From Macrobrachium rosenbergii (Eukaryota > Arthropoda > Malacostraca > Decapoda > Palaemonidae): 64,000 nt of DNA. How positions within the stretch are numbered: the stretch's first letter is position 1; every line of letters begins with the position of its first letter. The notes under the pieces were generated by a model. That model saw only the letters and a list, made by a program, of their open reading frames with translations. It made no database searches and had not been told where the DNA came from. The stretch spans positions 81,479,539-81,543,538 of the forward strand of contig NC_089742.1 in assembly GCF_040412425.1 (NCBI RefSeq), in the 5' to 3' direction. The position numbers were made by a program, and so were the translations under genes. Of the stretch, positions 11,880 to 23,619 are shown one piece after another.

Positions 11880-12780
11880 ATTGCAAAGTGTAGGCGATGA
11901 TCTTCTGCTGCAGTCTACCAAGCCAAGTCGGCAATCTTTCGGAGTCGGTGCCAAGAGTGGAATATCTCCTCTTCTCAGACATCTGTAGCCCAAATTGCAG
12001 ATATTTTGTTATTCCTTAGATCCTCAAAGGGGTTAGCTACATCCACTATCAAGGGTTACATGGCATGTTGAATTCAATCTTCAAACATAGAGGAGTGGAC
12101 TTGTCTAATCCGGATGTTAGCAATTTGATAAAATCTTTTAATACATGTAAACAAGAAAAACATTCTAAAGTCACTTGGAACTTAGACATTGTCCTCAAAT
12201 GGCTTTCAGGCCCGCCTTTGGAACCTTTAGAATCCTCCTCTCTTAGAAACCTGATGAGGAAGACCCTATTCTTGATGGCCTTAGCTATGGCTAAGAGAGC
12301 TAGTGAGCTACATGCTCTTGATAAGAGGGTAGGTTTTGCTCAAGGTAATGCTGTATGCTTGTTGACAGGATTTGTGGCAAAGAACGAGGACCCTGCTAAC
12401 CCCTGGCCATGTTCTTTTTGGTCAAGAGTTTTTGTGAGATCCTCTGCCCAGTAAGAGAATAACAAGAACACTTAGAGACTTGACATTCATTTTAAGGACT
12501 GTGATTTCAGAATCACACTCGGGGGTTCAGGACGATTTCCTGCCTTTATGTAATGTAAAGGCACATGAAATAAGAGCAGTGGCAACATCTTTGGTCTTCA
12601 GATGTAATCTGTCTCTTTCTTCAAACTTGCAATCAACATATTGGAGATGCAAGTCAGTTTTTGCTGTGTTCTACCTGCACGATATCGAAACAGTGCATGA
12701 AAAAGGCAGTATACTGGGCCCATTCTTCAAAGCTGGCATGGTATTGGGGGATGCAGGATAGGAGGAATGCCTTCGTTTTC
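11880..12780 (+). pseudogene. DIRS copy 1 tyrosine recombinase
   Basis: N-terminal core-binding part around 11915-12064 (KSAIFRSRCQEWN, STIKGY) is separated by a frame change from the open piece 12065-12451. That piece carries LMALAMAKRASELHAL, holding the first catalytic Arg of the family. The next piece (12480-12758) has HEIRAVATS, the H-x-x-R box, and FAVFYLHD, with the candidate nucleophile Tyr at about 12672-12674. The R..HxxR..Y set identifies a DIRS-type tyrosine recombinase. Frame breaks at about 12063 and between 12451 and 12480 kill it. Confidence 0.85.
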
Positions 12781-13270
12781 CTCTGTCCACTCTCCTTGAA
12801 TAAGGATTGTTGCATTCCTTGGGAAGTCTGGCGGGCACTGTGTGTCATGAGTGCCACCAGTCTTTGGTTTTTTATGGTTCTGGTTGATTTTTAATTTGTT
12901 TAAGATGTAGGTTAATCATTTTATATGTGGTCATATTTCGTCGTACTGCGCCCAGGGCAAGGGCCCACACACACATATTTACTTATGTGTTCTGTTGGAT
13001 TGTAAGCTTTGGCAGCATGCGATATACTCTACATTGCAAAGCACCCACCAATGTAGAGGCGACTTTTGGCTCTACCGCCACACACTACAGGTCGAGAGGA
13101 GCTCCGACCAGAGGCAGTACCTATCTGCTATAGCTCCCTCACCAGGAAAGGTTACAACAAGCATTTCACAATGCTAACTAATTTTCTATTCCAAATTCTT
13201 CTCCATATCTGAGTGTTTTTGAGTAGTACATGTCCATACATCCCACCACCTTTCAGTGTGGAATTCAGCT

Positions 13271-13351
13271 ATGTAATTATTTGGTGAGTTACTTATATAA
13301 AAATGACATTTTTATAATAAAGTTTTACATATACTTACCAAATAATTACAT
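13271..13351. repeat. Inverted repeat near DIRS right end
   Basis: ATGTAATTATTTGGT at 13271-13285 pairs with ACCAAATAATTACAT at 13337-13351 across about 51 bases. The right arm matches the sequence at the element's left end, consistent with a DIRS internal complementary or terminal region used to template end completion. Confidence 0.7.
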
Positions 13352-13402
13352 GATCAGAGCCCTCCCTCCTCCCCTCTCATGGATATAGAGCATAAATGAA
13401 AT

Positions 13403-13550
13403 GAGCTCTTTAGCTGTGTTGTACCTATTCTCCCCTGAAAGTGGGTGGGGCAGTTTGCCTACATCCAAAGCAGAAGAGCATTACCGCAAATTTTGAATTT
13501 TGAGCTGCCACGTAAATTATTTGGTATGTACATATAAAATTTTATTTTAT
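13403..13550. repeat. DIRS copy 1 right inverted terminal repeat
   Basis: Reverse complement of 7562-7700: GAGCTCTTTAGCTGTGTTGT, ACCTATTCTCCCC, GGGTGGGGCAGTTTGCCTAC, AAATTTTGAATTTTGAGCTG. Differences between the arms are scattered substitutions. Confidence 0.88.
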
Positions 13551-13891
13551 TATAAAAATGTCATAACCCAGCTTTGATAACTTACAAGAAAAATCTCTAA
13601 AATGAGTTTTGTTTAGCAACTAATGGCTGTGATGGTGTTGGTAAAATGCAATCAGCTCATAATTTTAAGAATGTAAACAAAACCAGAATGCAAACAGCAC
13701 CTGATTGCTCTGTTCATAAATTACAATATGATAATATGAAAGTAATGTACTGTATGAAATATAATTGCATACAGTACATAAAACAAGTTTTATTAAGATT
13801 ATCATTATTATTAATACAACTGTATTACTGTACAGTATTTGGCTTTTGCAAATGGATATCTGTTGGTGTAACAACCTAAACGGTGCCAGTA

Positions 13892-14167
13892 CAGGCAGTT
13901 CCCGGTTATCGGCGGGCTCTGTTATCGGCGGTCCGGTTTTACGGCGCTTGTCTAACGACAAGATTGGCAATTTTTGGCGCCGAAAATCACTGATTTCTGC
14001 TTATTGGTGCAAATAATTGGATGTTAGCGCCAATACATACCTAACAGGTGGTGATAACTGAAAATCGGCGATTTTTGGTGCTTTTCGCAGATTTTCGCTT
14101 AACGGCAATTTTTGGTTATCGTCATGCCTTCAGAACGGAACTACAGCCGATAACCAGGGATTGCCTG
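13892..14167. mobile_element. Palindromic MITE, copy 2
   Basis: CAGGCAGTTCCCGGTTATCG start and AACCAGGGATTGCCTG end with TA flanks. Its right TA (14168-14169) is also the left TA of the Tigger-type element starting at 14170. Confidence 0.9.
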
Positions 14168-14169
14168 TA

Positions 14170-14931
<762 letters not shown>

Positions 14932-15471
14932 GAAACAAAAGCAGAAGAATTTTAGGTTTTCTGAAAATGAAAAGCCAGAAAAGTTTGAAAGAGAGGTTTA
15001 TGGAGCAGGTCAGAATTTTCATAAGGAACTAAAACTAATGAATAACAGTGATCATGCATTAGCTTTGTTCTACTTATAATAACAAAGCAATATGTATTTG
15101 GAATGAAGTGGCATGACTTTGTTTATACAGGGGTTTTTTATGGATGATTTCTGTCATCCGGGATTTTCTGTGGTTCGACAGTGACCTGGTCCCAAGGGTG
15201 CTGGTTTTAAGAGATCGAACTGTACTCGGAATCTTCAAAGTTTTAGAAAGATAATAATATTGTGTTGTTTCGCTGCAAATGCCTTGCATACAGATGATGT
15301 AATGTTTAAATATGCTGCAGGAAATGCAAAACCATTCATTTTTAAGTATCATATATAAAACATACCTTCCTGTATAAAGAAAGCCTGTTGATGACCAGCT
15401 ATTGCCTTTGTAAAATCAGTGAGAAGATGGTGTTTACTTTGCGATACATAGAGTGTTAACCCTTACTTTTC

Positions 15472-16690
15472 CCCTGACCAGTGTGGATTCAGAAACGGGC
15501 ATTCCTCCACAGATGTGTTAGTTCTTGATCACGTATATATGAGACATTTGCCTTTAAACCACCATATTAGTATATTTTTAAAATTTTGAAGATTTCAGGT
15601 ACATTTAAATATGAGGGATGCTGTCAAGTATGAGTTGTGAAAAATAGGGCATGCCACAGGAAAGCACAGTGTAACTCTTTTTGCAGGAGCTGTCTGTGGC
15701 ATTGCTAAAGTAGTCCCAAAGGATATAATGTACACACTGTTTGTGAATGATTTCTCATGTTTCATTTGCCGCCTCGAGAATGGTGGTGATAGAATGGAAA
15801 CTTCAGCTGATTTTCAACACAGTAGTGAAATGGACAGAAATGCATGGTTTTAGATTCTTTGCTGTAAAGACATTGAATGTTCATTTTGTCAAATAAGGGA
15901 TGTCCATCAAGATTCTTTGTGTTAGAGCAGCAAGATTCCTTGGGTTATTTGATTGTAGGCTCTCATGGAACTCTCATTTAGTTGATCTTAAGACCAAATA
16001 TAATGAGAGTTCCATCTCATACTTCATGGGGTCTTACGACAAACTGCCATTGAGATGTGAGGTCTTACCACAAACTGCCACTGAGACTGTAGAAGATGTT
16101 GATACAGGTAGGAGGTATTCACATCTACCTCTCCACATAGAATGAAAACTTTAAATGCAATTCATAATACAGAGATCTGGATAGCCAAAGGAGCCTTTCT
16201 GTCTTCTTTTATTGAAAGTATGATGGTGGATGCTTGTGAGCTTCCTCTGAAATTTTACTTCCAGACTTCGGTGGCTTATAATTTGAGTAGGTTCCAGAGC
16301 TTATTAGATCTTTAATAGCTATCAAAGTGAGGTCAGAAACATTTATTTGCTTACCACAGAGACTATCCCCAAATGCCACAACCTTTTTCATTCAGAGCAA
16401 GAGATTTTGAATAAATTAAACCTGACAGTAAAATGTTGGCATTCAAATATGCTCTAATTCCTCCATGGCAATTACCAGAAATTATATATCCCTAAAATTT
16501 CTGAATTTTAGGGAAACAGGAGATATCAGATGAAATGTTGTGAGCTACCTCTCTAGAACATTATTTGATGCACAAAGGTGCCATTCTAGTATTGTATACA
16601 CCAATGGTTCTAAATCTGATATTGGTGTTGGGTATGGAGCTGTTTTCCAAGATATTGAGTGTAGATGCTCTTTGCTTAGCATGATATTAA
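15472..16690 (+). pseudogene. Dead jockey-like non-LTR retrotransposon: RT and RNase H fragments
   Basis: Successive pieces in different frames match the order of a jockey-type polyprotein. They are QCGFRNGHSSTDVLVLDH (about 15480), then VTLFAGAVCGIAKVV and YTLFVNDFSC (about 15670-15760; the palm Y-x-D-D now reads F-V-N-D), then a thumb-like piece (ARFLGLFDCRLSWNSHL, about 15930). These are followed by a VDACELPL segment at about 16225 and an RNase H start, VYTNGSKSDIGVGYGAVF, at about 16596-16650. Many stops and frameshifts; no endonuclease found upstream. Confidence 0.72.
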
Positions 16691-16753
16691 TCAGGCATGA
16701 CATAATTAACATATGAAAAGATATTCTTAACACAGTGTATTTTACTCTAAAAG

Positions 16754-17882
16754 ATGATTAAGCCACTATATAAGTATGTGGAATCTAAAGAATTGTTAAC
16801 TGATGTTCAATATGCATATAGGAAGCAGTTTGTTACTTGCAGTGCTCTTTTAGACTTGGCATGCCATTTGCAAGAGAACCTTGATAAGGGTTTTGAGTAC
16901 AGAGTAATTCCAATAGATTTTAGTGCTGCTACCAAGACTTCCTACAGGTAGGCAGCAGCAGGTTGCTGTTAATGGGATCTTTAGTGAACCAAGACCTAGT
17001 TTGTATGGAGTTCCACAGGTTAGTGTTCTTGGTCCACTGTTTTTTTTTTTCAGTGTATACAAGTGATATGGTTGTTGGCCTGGAAAACAAGATTGTTCAG
17101 TATGCCTATGGTGCAACACTTGTGTGTGTAGTAAAGTCTCTCCTTATGAGAAATGAAGTTGCTCTTAGCCTCAATTAGGACATGGACTGGAGCAATGAAT
17201 GGTGTAGCCGGTGGGGTATCAGGCTGAACTCCAGTAAAACAAAAACACTGTTGATTAGCAGATCTCATACCGATTTTTTCACCCCATCCTCCCTTCAGGT
17301 GGATGGGACTTTGTTGAATGAGTCTGAAGCTTTAACTATTCTAGGTGTAACTTTTGACTCACATCTTACTCTTGAGAAACATGTAATGAAAGTGTCAGCA
17401 AATGCCACATGAAAGTTAGGTATTGTTCATAAGGTCTCATATATTTATAAGTGATAAAATCGGTGCAACCAGTTGTAGATTATATGTCCTTCCTTTACTA
17501 GAATACTGTTCTCCAGCGTGGATGTTTGCTTCTGCCACAAATTTATCTCCTTTAGATAGAGTGGTTTGTGGTCATAGGTTTCTGTTTCCTAATATTAGCA
17601 GTTATGACTTGGACCTTCGAAGGATGGTCTTGTGTTTGTCACTTTTTCATAAGTTGTATTTAAACAGATCTATCACATTCACAATTGATCCCTGATCCCA
17701 TTTTCCTGCTGAGAGTTACCAGATTTGCTGAACAGAAGCACCAGTATGGAGTAAATGTGCTTCACTGTTGATTTCTCAGTTTATTCCTCACACTGTTGGA
17801 CTGTGGAACAGTCTCCCAGAGGATGTTGTGCAATTGGAACTTCAGAAATACAAGCAAAGATGCAATGCATTACTACCTTAAT
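16754..17882 (+). pseudogene. Dead non-LTR retrotransposon reverse transcriptase (second family)
   Basis: Pieces 16754-16948, 16963-17175, 17182-17409 and 17423-17692 read consecutively as an RT: YAYRKQFVTCSALLDLACHL; a GVPQVSVLGPLFF segment (motif B); VQYAYGATLV, where the catalytic Y-A-D-D has become Y-A-Y-G; NEWCSRWGIRLNSSKTKTLL; LTILGVTFDSHLTLEKHV; and LEYCSPAWMFAS. The tail near 17790-17880 (VGLWNSLPEDVV) is the usual C-terminal signature. This is the jockey/CR1-like group, distinct from the preceding element and apparently inserted just behind it. Confidence 0.8.
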
Positions 17883-18102
17883 ACAATTGAACGTGTATTT
17901 TAATGTTTTACTTACATTTTTATTTATTTATTAATTTGTTAATTTATGTTTTTTTAATAACTGATCTCTTTCTGTATATACCATTACCTTGTGTTACTTT
18001 CGAATGAACACACCGTATTATATGGAATTGTGAATTTCAAGTCAATGCCCCCTGTGGGTTTGTTCCATATGAATAGGGTTCATCTTTGGAATAGTAATGA
18101 TA

Positions 18103-18414
18103 CAGGCAGTCCCTGGTTAATGGCGGGCTCGGTTAACGCTGATCTGGTTTTACAGCGCTTGCCTAGCGATGAAAATCAATAATTTTCGGCACTGAAAATC
18201 GCCGATTTCTGCTTATCGGCGCTGATAATTGGGTATTGGTGCCAATCCATACCTAACAGAGTCACTGGTAACCGAAAATCGGCACTTCTCGGCGCCGATA
18301 AGCCCTGAAATTCACCGAAAAAGTGCGAAAATTGCCCAATTTTCAGTTAGCAGCAAATTTTGGTTATCATCACACCCTCAGAACAGAACCCTGCCGATAA
18401 CCGAGGACTGCCTG
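18103..18414. mobile_element. Palindromic MITE, copy 4
   Basis: CAGGCAGTCCCTGGTTAATG start and ATAACCGAGGACTGCCTG end, TA flanks, interior of GGCGCCGATAA-type motifs. Confidence 0.9.
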
Positions 18415-18947
18415 TAATCTTAATTTATAGTCAGGGAGGGGACCTGGATTCTACTAATTTTAGCACAAAGGGTTTATGGTTGCCTCTATCCCTATTCAGG
18501 TGGAAATTCAGTTTAATCTTAAGGTTAGGAACTTTACTGACTGGTTTCCTTCCTCATTTCTGTAAGAGACCTTATAGGCTCCTAGTCTCTTTGTACCTTG
18601 TCTCTATAGTGGTACTCAGGCTGTTGTATAGCCTTTCTAGCTTGTTTTGGATGTTTCGCTAAAGGTTTGTGGTTGGGCTGAGATCAGTGAAAAATCATCT
18701 GTTATTGGGTCTTTCATAACTATAGACAAGTCATTGTTTGTGCTTGTCTGGTAGGTGCAGGCAAGCTACACAACCAAACATCTGTCTGAAGACTTGGGTC
18801 GAACAGCATGTTCACTCCACCCTCTTCTTAACAGGGGGACTGGTTGTAGAGCACTGTTAGTTATCCTTGGATGATGACACCGCTATTTACCAGCAATGAT
18901 TTCCTGTTCTGTAATAGGAAAAAACAGGATTCCCCTGAACTTTCTGT

Positions 18948-18979
18948 AGAGTTTGGTTCAATATGGTGAACCAAACTCT
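18948..18979. other. Perfect 13-bp hairpin
   Basis: AGAGTTTGGTTCA (18948-18960) and TGAACCAAACTCT (18967-18979) are exact reverse complements around a 6-base loop. It lies inside intron A-B in otherwise unrecognised DNA (18430-19330). No terminal repeats or tandem context are visible. Confidence 0.85.
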
Positions 18980-20419
18980 GGTACAGGGTATCGTCCTCGA
19001 GTATCAAATGCCTAGCTGTGTTGAAGGTTGGAGGACTTGGCTTTCCCCTGACCATACACTAGATGGAAAAACTGGCATTTTTGGATGATGATAGACCATT
19101 CCTCTAGCCTCTCACCCTAGGTACAAACTGCTTGGGGTTTGGCAGAGGTTCATGGTGTGATGTTCTGGTTCCTCCAGAGCAGTGCTGATCTTGCTCCATA
19201 AGACAAACTTCAAATTAAGAAGTTTCTTGAGTCTATATAAAAGATGAAGGTTTGTATCCTCAGGGGAAGTAATTACACACTTTAAAGATAATTCTAATTT
19301 TCCTAGATATACTAACCCAAAGTACTTTATGGTAATGTCATTTCCTTTCCTTCCTGCATTTATGTCTTTTGCTGAAGGAAAGTTGGGGTTGACAGCCAGT
19401 CACCAGATGGTTCTCCCAGCATCCACTGAAGTTATATCCATATAAATTTTTATTTACTGGCACATATAGTGCATTCTGTTTTGTTATACTGATTTCTTGA
19501 AATATTATTATATAAACTTGCCTGAACAATTATAAGAGTAATAACATCAAACACAACAAAGTTCTGAAATAATGAGGACAGTAATTATTTTGTATTAATA
19601 CAATAGTAATTAATAGTGCTGCAGTACTGTATCAATGAAAGGTTTAATGTAAAAGAATTTTATATCAACACATTTTATGTAATACGCCATATCAGACATA
19701 TTGACCAATTTACAAAATATCAAAACATAAGGCTGGTCTAATTGAAGCAATGCATGGCCAAAGATGTACAGTACCAGACAAAGTGACTACTAATATTTTG
19801 TCAAACAGAATACTGTGCAGGTGTTCTTGTATATTGCAAAGCCATAAGCACATGAAAATGTGTGGAAATAATTTTATAATTTTGTTATAATTTTCATTAG
19901 AATTTTCTGGCTAAATCAGATGATTGGGTGTAAACAAAGCAATCCAGATATCTTAAACCTTTCTGTATTTTTGTTTGCTTGGTAATGTATTGAATTGTTT
20001 TAAGTGAATTTTATTGTCTTGCATGTTTATTTGGTCAGTAACAATTTTTTATACATGGTTAATAGTGGTGCACATTTGGAGGCTATAGGCTTGGTTTATT
20101 TTATTACATTTTTTAAAATTTTTATTCTTGAAGTTTTCAACTTTTATTTATTGAATAAATTATACAGTACATTATTATTTTGACATTTCATTATAAACAG
20201 TTTTTGAAACTTATTTCTCAGTTTCTACATTTTAAAGATATCCAGTAAAACCATCCGGTAATAAAAAAATTTTGTCTGGATTACCCAAAAAAGGTCTTGG
20301 ATTATACAAGTTTAACTCTGATTTTATATTAATTTTGACTAGACAAGGCATCTTACAGAAAATTATTGTAAGCAATATATTTAAGGTAACTTGATGATTG
20401 AATTCACTAATTCTTTCAG

Positions 20420-20574
20420 GTTTATGGCTGGGGCAGTAATAAGTATGGGCAAGTAGGAGTTGGTGGTACTGGGCGCTTTCCAAGACCTACCTTGGTATGT
20501 TCCCTTGATGGCAAAGGAATTATATCTATTGGTTGTGGACAGTTTCATTCCTTAGGTGTCAGTGAAGATGGCAA
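20420..20574 (+). CDS. RCC1-repeat protein, exon B
   Basis: Acceptor TTCTTTCAG before 20420, donor GTAAGT after 20574; 155 nt, entering in phase 0 and leaving after two bases of a codon. The translation starts VYGWGSNKYGQVGVGGTG and includes ISIGCGQFHSLGVSEDG: one complete RCC1 blade boundary (Y-G-W-G-x-N-x-x-G-Q-V-G) plus the next C-G-x-x-H strand. It completes the blade begun in exon A. The flanking introns are 15.2 and 2.5 kb. No stop codon or missing key residue is seen. Confidence 0.9.
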
Positions 20575-20627
20575 GTAAGTGTTTTTATATTGATTTTCCA
20601 TCTTTTTTTAATAAAATCAAAATTAGA

Positions 20628-20628
20628 T

Positions 20629-20706
<78 letters not shown>
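20628..20706. repeat. (CT)n microsatellite
   Basis: Near-pure (CT)n with one TT interruption near 20643; starts about 55 bp downstream of the exon B donor. Confidence 0.95.
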
Positions 20707-20707
<1 letters not shown>

Positions 20708-21017
20708 AGCACAAGCAATTGGTTTATTTCTATTATTAAGGTGTTAGTATACTTGACTTACAACTTGGTGGACTAGTACTTGCCCCTGAGACAAGGAACA
20801 TATTTCCCCTGGAAGTCTAGTATGTTTCTGTTGACCTGTTCAATGAATTACACATAGTTGCTACTCAGCTTATGTGGGTTGTAGCTGGGGTATAGAGAGA
20901 GAGATAGAGAGAAGGTAGAGTTAGAAAAATAAGTACTTATCAATACTCCATCAAAATTTATACCATCATATCATAATTAAAAATAGAAAGGTGTGAGCAG
21001 GGTAATACTACTACATT

Positions 21018-21020
<3 letters not shown>

Positions 21021-21096
<76 letters not shown>
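21021..21096. repeat. (CT)n microsatellite
   Basis: Uninterrupted (TC)n of about 76 bp within intron B-C. Confidence 0.95.
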
Positions 21097-21100
<4 letters not shown>

Positions 21101-21929
21101 GAGACAAATCTACTATATTCTTATATAAGTAGAAATCGTACAATATTGTACTTTCAAATACCGTTCCCAATTAACAAAAACTTATGGTTGGTTGCTAGGA
21201 GACGATAAGAAAGGTAAGAGTGAGCCACATAGAAGTTTGTCATTTTTCTGTTTTCCTCCCTTCAGTGCTGGCATTTTGATAGATTTGTAGATCTGTAGGC
21301 CTAAGTCCTGAATTTCATCTTCCTGGTATTCTTTTATTTATGAAGTATTAATGGCTTGTTCATTTGAATATAATTGCAGTACTTGGAACAGTGCATTGAC
21401 ATTCTTCTGTTGGTTCACTCTTTTCATGAATTGTGTTTTCTTGAGAACAACACTGTATATTATGACATAATAATGCACAGTAAATAAAAGTTTTCAAAGA
21501 CTCCATTACGAATTATCCCATGTCAGCAGAAGACCAGTTAGAGTTGGTAATTACCTTTTACCCTTACAATCCGGCGTAATATAAGGTAATGCGTACACTA
21601 TACTGGGCTAAAATTGACTATTGCTAAATTAAGAAATATACTTATGAAAGTAGAGGAAATAGCGTGCATGTGCACATGGAACAAAAAAAAATTCTAAAAA
21701 ACTTTCTGTACTCACCACAGCGAGTAGATTATAAAAGTTTCTCAGGCGATAAGCAATGACAAAGCTGGCTGAAGTGCTTTGGCCTGGGGTAGGTTTCTTC
21801 ACCTACATGATCACAAAAAACACCATGCAAATCAACTTACTCTAAATGTTTGCAGTTGTATATTGCAGATAATCTAAATTATCATTTTTATCCAAAGAAA
21901 AAGTATTCACAAAAACAAAAAAAGTTTAC

Positions 21930-22296
21930 TTACAAAAAAATAAAAAACATCAAAAGCAAAAGATACAAATTGATTTCATCGGCCATAACTTGCACTACTT
22001 CGTTTATAAACATGTGAAAACTGTCAGATTCTTGGCTACTTAGATTCAATTCAAATTCTTGTGTCACTCCTGCTGATCCAGTAAAAACAATTATTTGGGT
22101 CAGAATCACAGCTATCAATCCAATCATTATCTGGTGCCAGTGCCAAACAAAGCATACAAACACCATGTCCATTTGACGAAGAGTGTGAGGGGGAGGACCC
22201 AACCTTCCCCAGTTGCCCACTGTGAATAGACCCTTTCCCCCAAGGGATTCTTTTTCTACACCAATAGTTTGTCCTCATGCTGATCAATATCATCAC
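21930..22296 (-). pseudogene. Possible piggyBac-type transposase N-terminal relic
   Basis: Two overlapping minus-strand frames (22296-22051 and 22220-21930). The first has an Asp/Ser-rich stretch (DSCDSDPNN then FYWISRSDTR). The second contains SFHMFINEVVQVMADEINLY, reminiscent of the piggyBac family boundary segment F-x-L-F-x-x-E-x-x-x-x-I-x-x-E-T-N-x-Y. No catalytic Asp region or terminal repeats are found, so this rests on one weak motif. Confidence 0.3.
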
Positions 22297-23094
22297 TACT
22301 GTATTAGAATCATGTTCTTATATATATAAGTAGGATCATTTAGTTCTTCATCCTTCCTCTCAGAGATACTGGGTTTATCAGAGAAGCAGGCAGCAGAATG
22401 TGCCACCTTCACTTCCTGTGGAGGACTGAACTCCTACTGCTGGACATGACTGAGGGCTGATTGGGTTGCCTATTGTCACCAATACTCAGCTTATGTTGTA
22501 GAAGAAAAATTCCGCCCATTCCGTTCAAATTGTTGAGGGGGCAAAATAATATGTCATATAACGTACCCTGGAACCCGTCTCAAAGTTATTAATGGATGTC
22601 AGTTAACATATGTCAGACTCAAGTGGTTAACCAAGAATTTATAATGAATTTTTTTTTCTTTAGGAGTCATTATGTATATCTGGTCATGCTTTACACATTT
22701 TATTTAGGTATGTGCAAAAGTTTTTAGTAGTTTTTGTATGACAGTCTTTTAAATGTGAACTTGGATGTTTTTAATAAATTACTTCATGTTATCATGTAAG
22801 TTTCAGTCTTCGTGTAGTGCAAGTTATTAGTCAGAAATGATAATGTATGTGGAAAATTGAAAGCAATAAGTGTTGAGGTTGGATTAGGTCTGTGATTATT
22901 ATTAAACTCATTTTTTGCATGTAGAGCTGTTTCCACATTTTCCAGAAAAAAACAGCACTGAATTTGTGGTTTGCATTGTGTTAACTGTAACTAGAAGAAT
23001 AATGTTATTTTGTGTCTATCCAGACACTGACCATATTAGATGCTGCCTTTCTGATTTTGTATATTGATTCACCTGAATGTTGTATTATTTGCAG

Positions 23095-23191
23095 GCTTTA
23101 CACTTGGGGATGGGGTGTCCATGGTCAGTTAGGAAATGGTAGTGTCGAAGATTGTCTTGTTCCAACACTAGTTAAAAAGCTTTCAAAAGAG
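23095..23191 (+). CDS. RCC1-repeat protein, exon C
   Basis: Acceptor ATTTGCAG before 23095, donor GTAAGT after 23191; 97 nt. It completes the split codon from exon B (AA|G, Lys) and ends in phase 0. It encodes LYTWGWGVHGQLGNGSVEDC then a V-P-T-L-V strand: a textbook RCC1 repeat (Y-T-W-G-x-G-x-x-G-Q-L-G-x-G). Two nearby GT sites are not used because only this donor keeps phase with exon D. Confidence 0.9.
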
Positions 23192-23619
23192 GTAAGTCAA
23201 GTACTGATTTGTTTAATGTTATTGTTAGCAATAAAAGTACTTGTATCTGTAAATTTTATATAAGTAAATTACCAAATAATTACATAGCTGTTAGTTTCTA
23301 CTGTACACAGCAGTTCAAAATTCAAAATTCCCTGTAGCGCTATCTTGTTTTGGATGTAGGTACAGTAGACTGTGCCGCCCACTTTCGGGGAAGAATAGGT
23401 ACAACATAGCTAAAGAGCCCAATTCGTTTCTGCCGGTCAATGACTAAGCACTGGTTATTGAGCAGCTCTTGGTTTGTTTTCAACGGATGGTTGGATATCT
23501 TCATTTGGTGAAGTAGTACTCTTTGTTTTTTGGTAGCGCTCAGCTGTTAATTAGCTTAGCTAATATTCAGTTAACTTTATTGATTGTGACTTTCCTGATT
23601 TGGACCTTTTGACCAATCA

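Larger units (their letters stand above)
7228..13575 (+). mobile_element. DIRS-type retrotransposon, copy 1 (full architecture, coding-dead)
   Basis: In order: left inverted terminal repeat (with a SINE inside), gag-like region from 7879, reverse transcriptase plus RNase H (about 9957-11700), tyrosine recombinase (about 11880-12780), and right inverted terminal repeat (13403-13550). RT, RH and a tyrosine recombinase instead of an integrase, bounded by inverted terminal repeats, are the defining DIRS layout. All three coding blocks carry stops and frameshifts. It sits in the first visible intron of the RCC1 gene in the gene's orientation. The outer ends are estimated from matches between the two terminal repeats and are uncertain by some tens of bases. 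Confidence 0.88.
20575..23094 (+). other. Intron B-C (about 2.5 kb)
   Basis: GT-AG intron holding two (CT)n arrays (20628-20706 and 21021-21096) and a possible piggyBac-type relic on the minus strand (21930-22296). I recognise nothing in 21100-21900 or 22300-23090. Confidence 0.85.
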
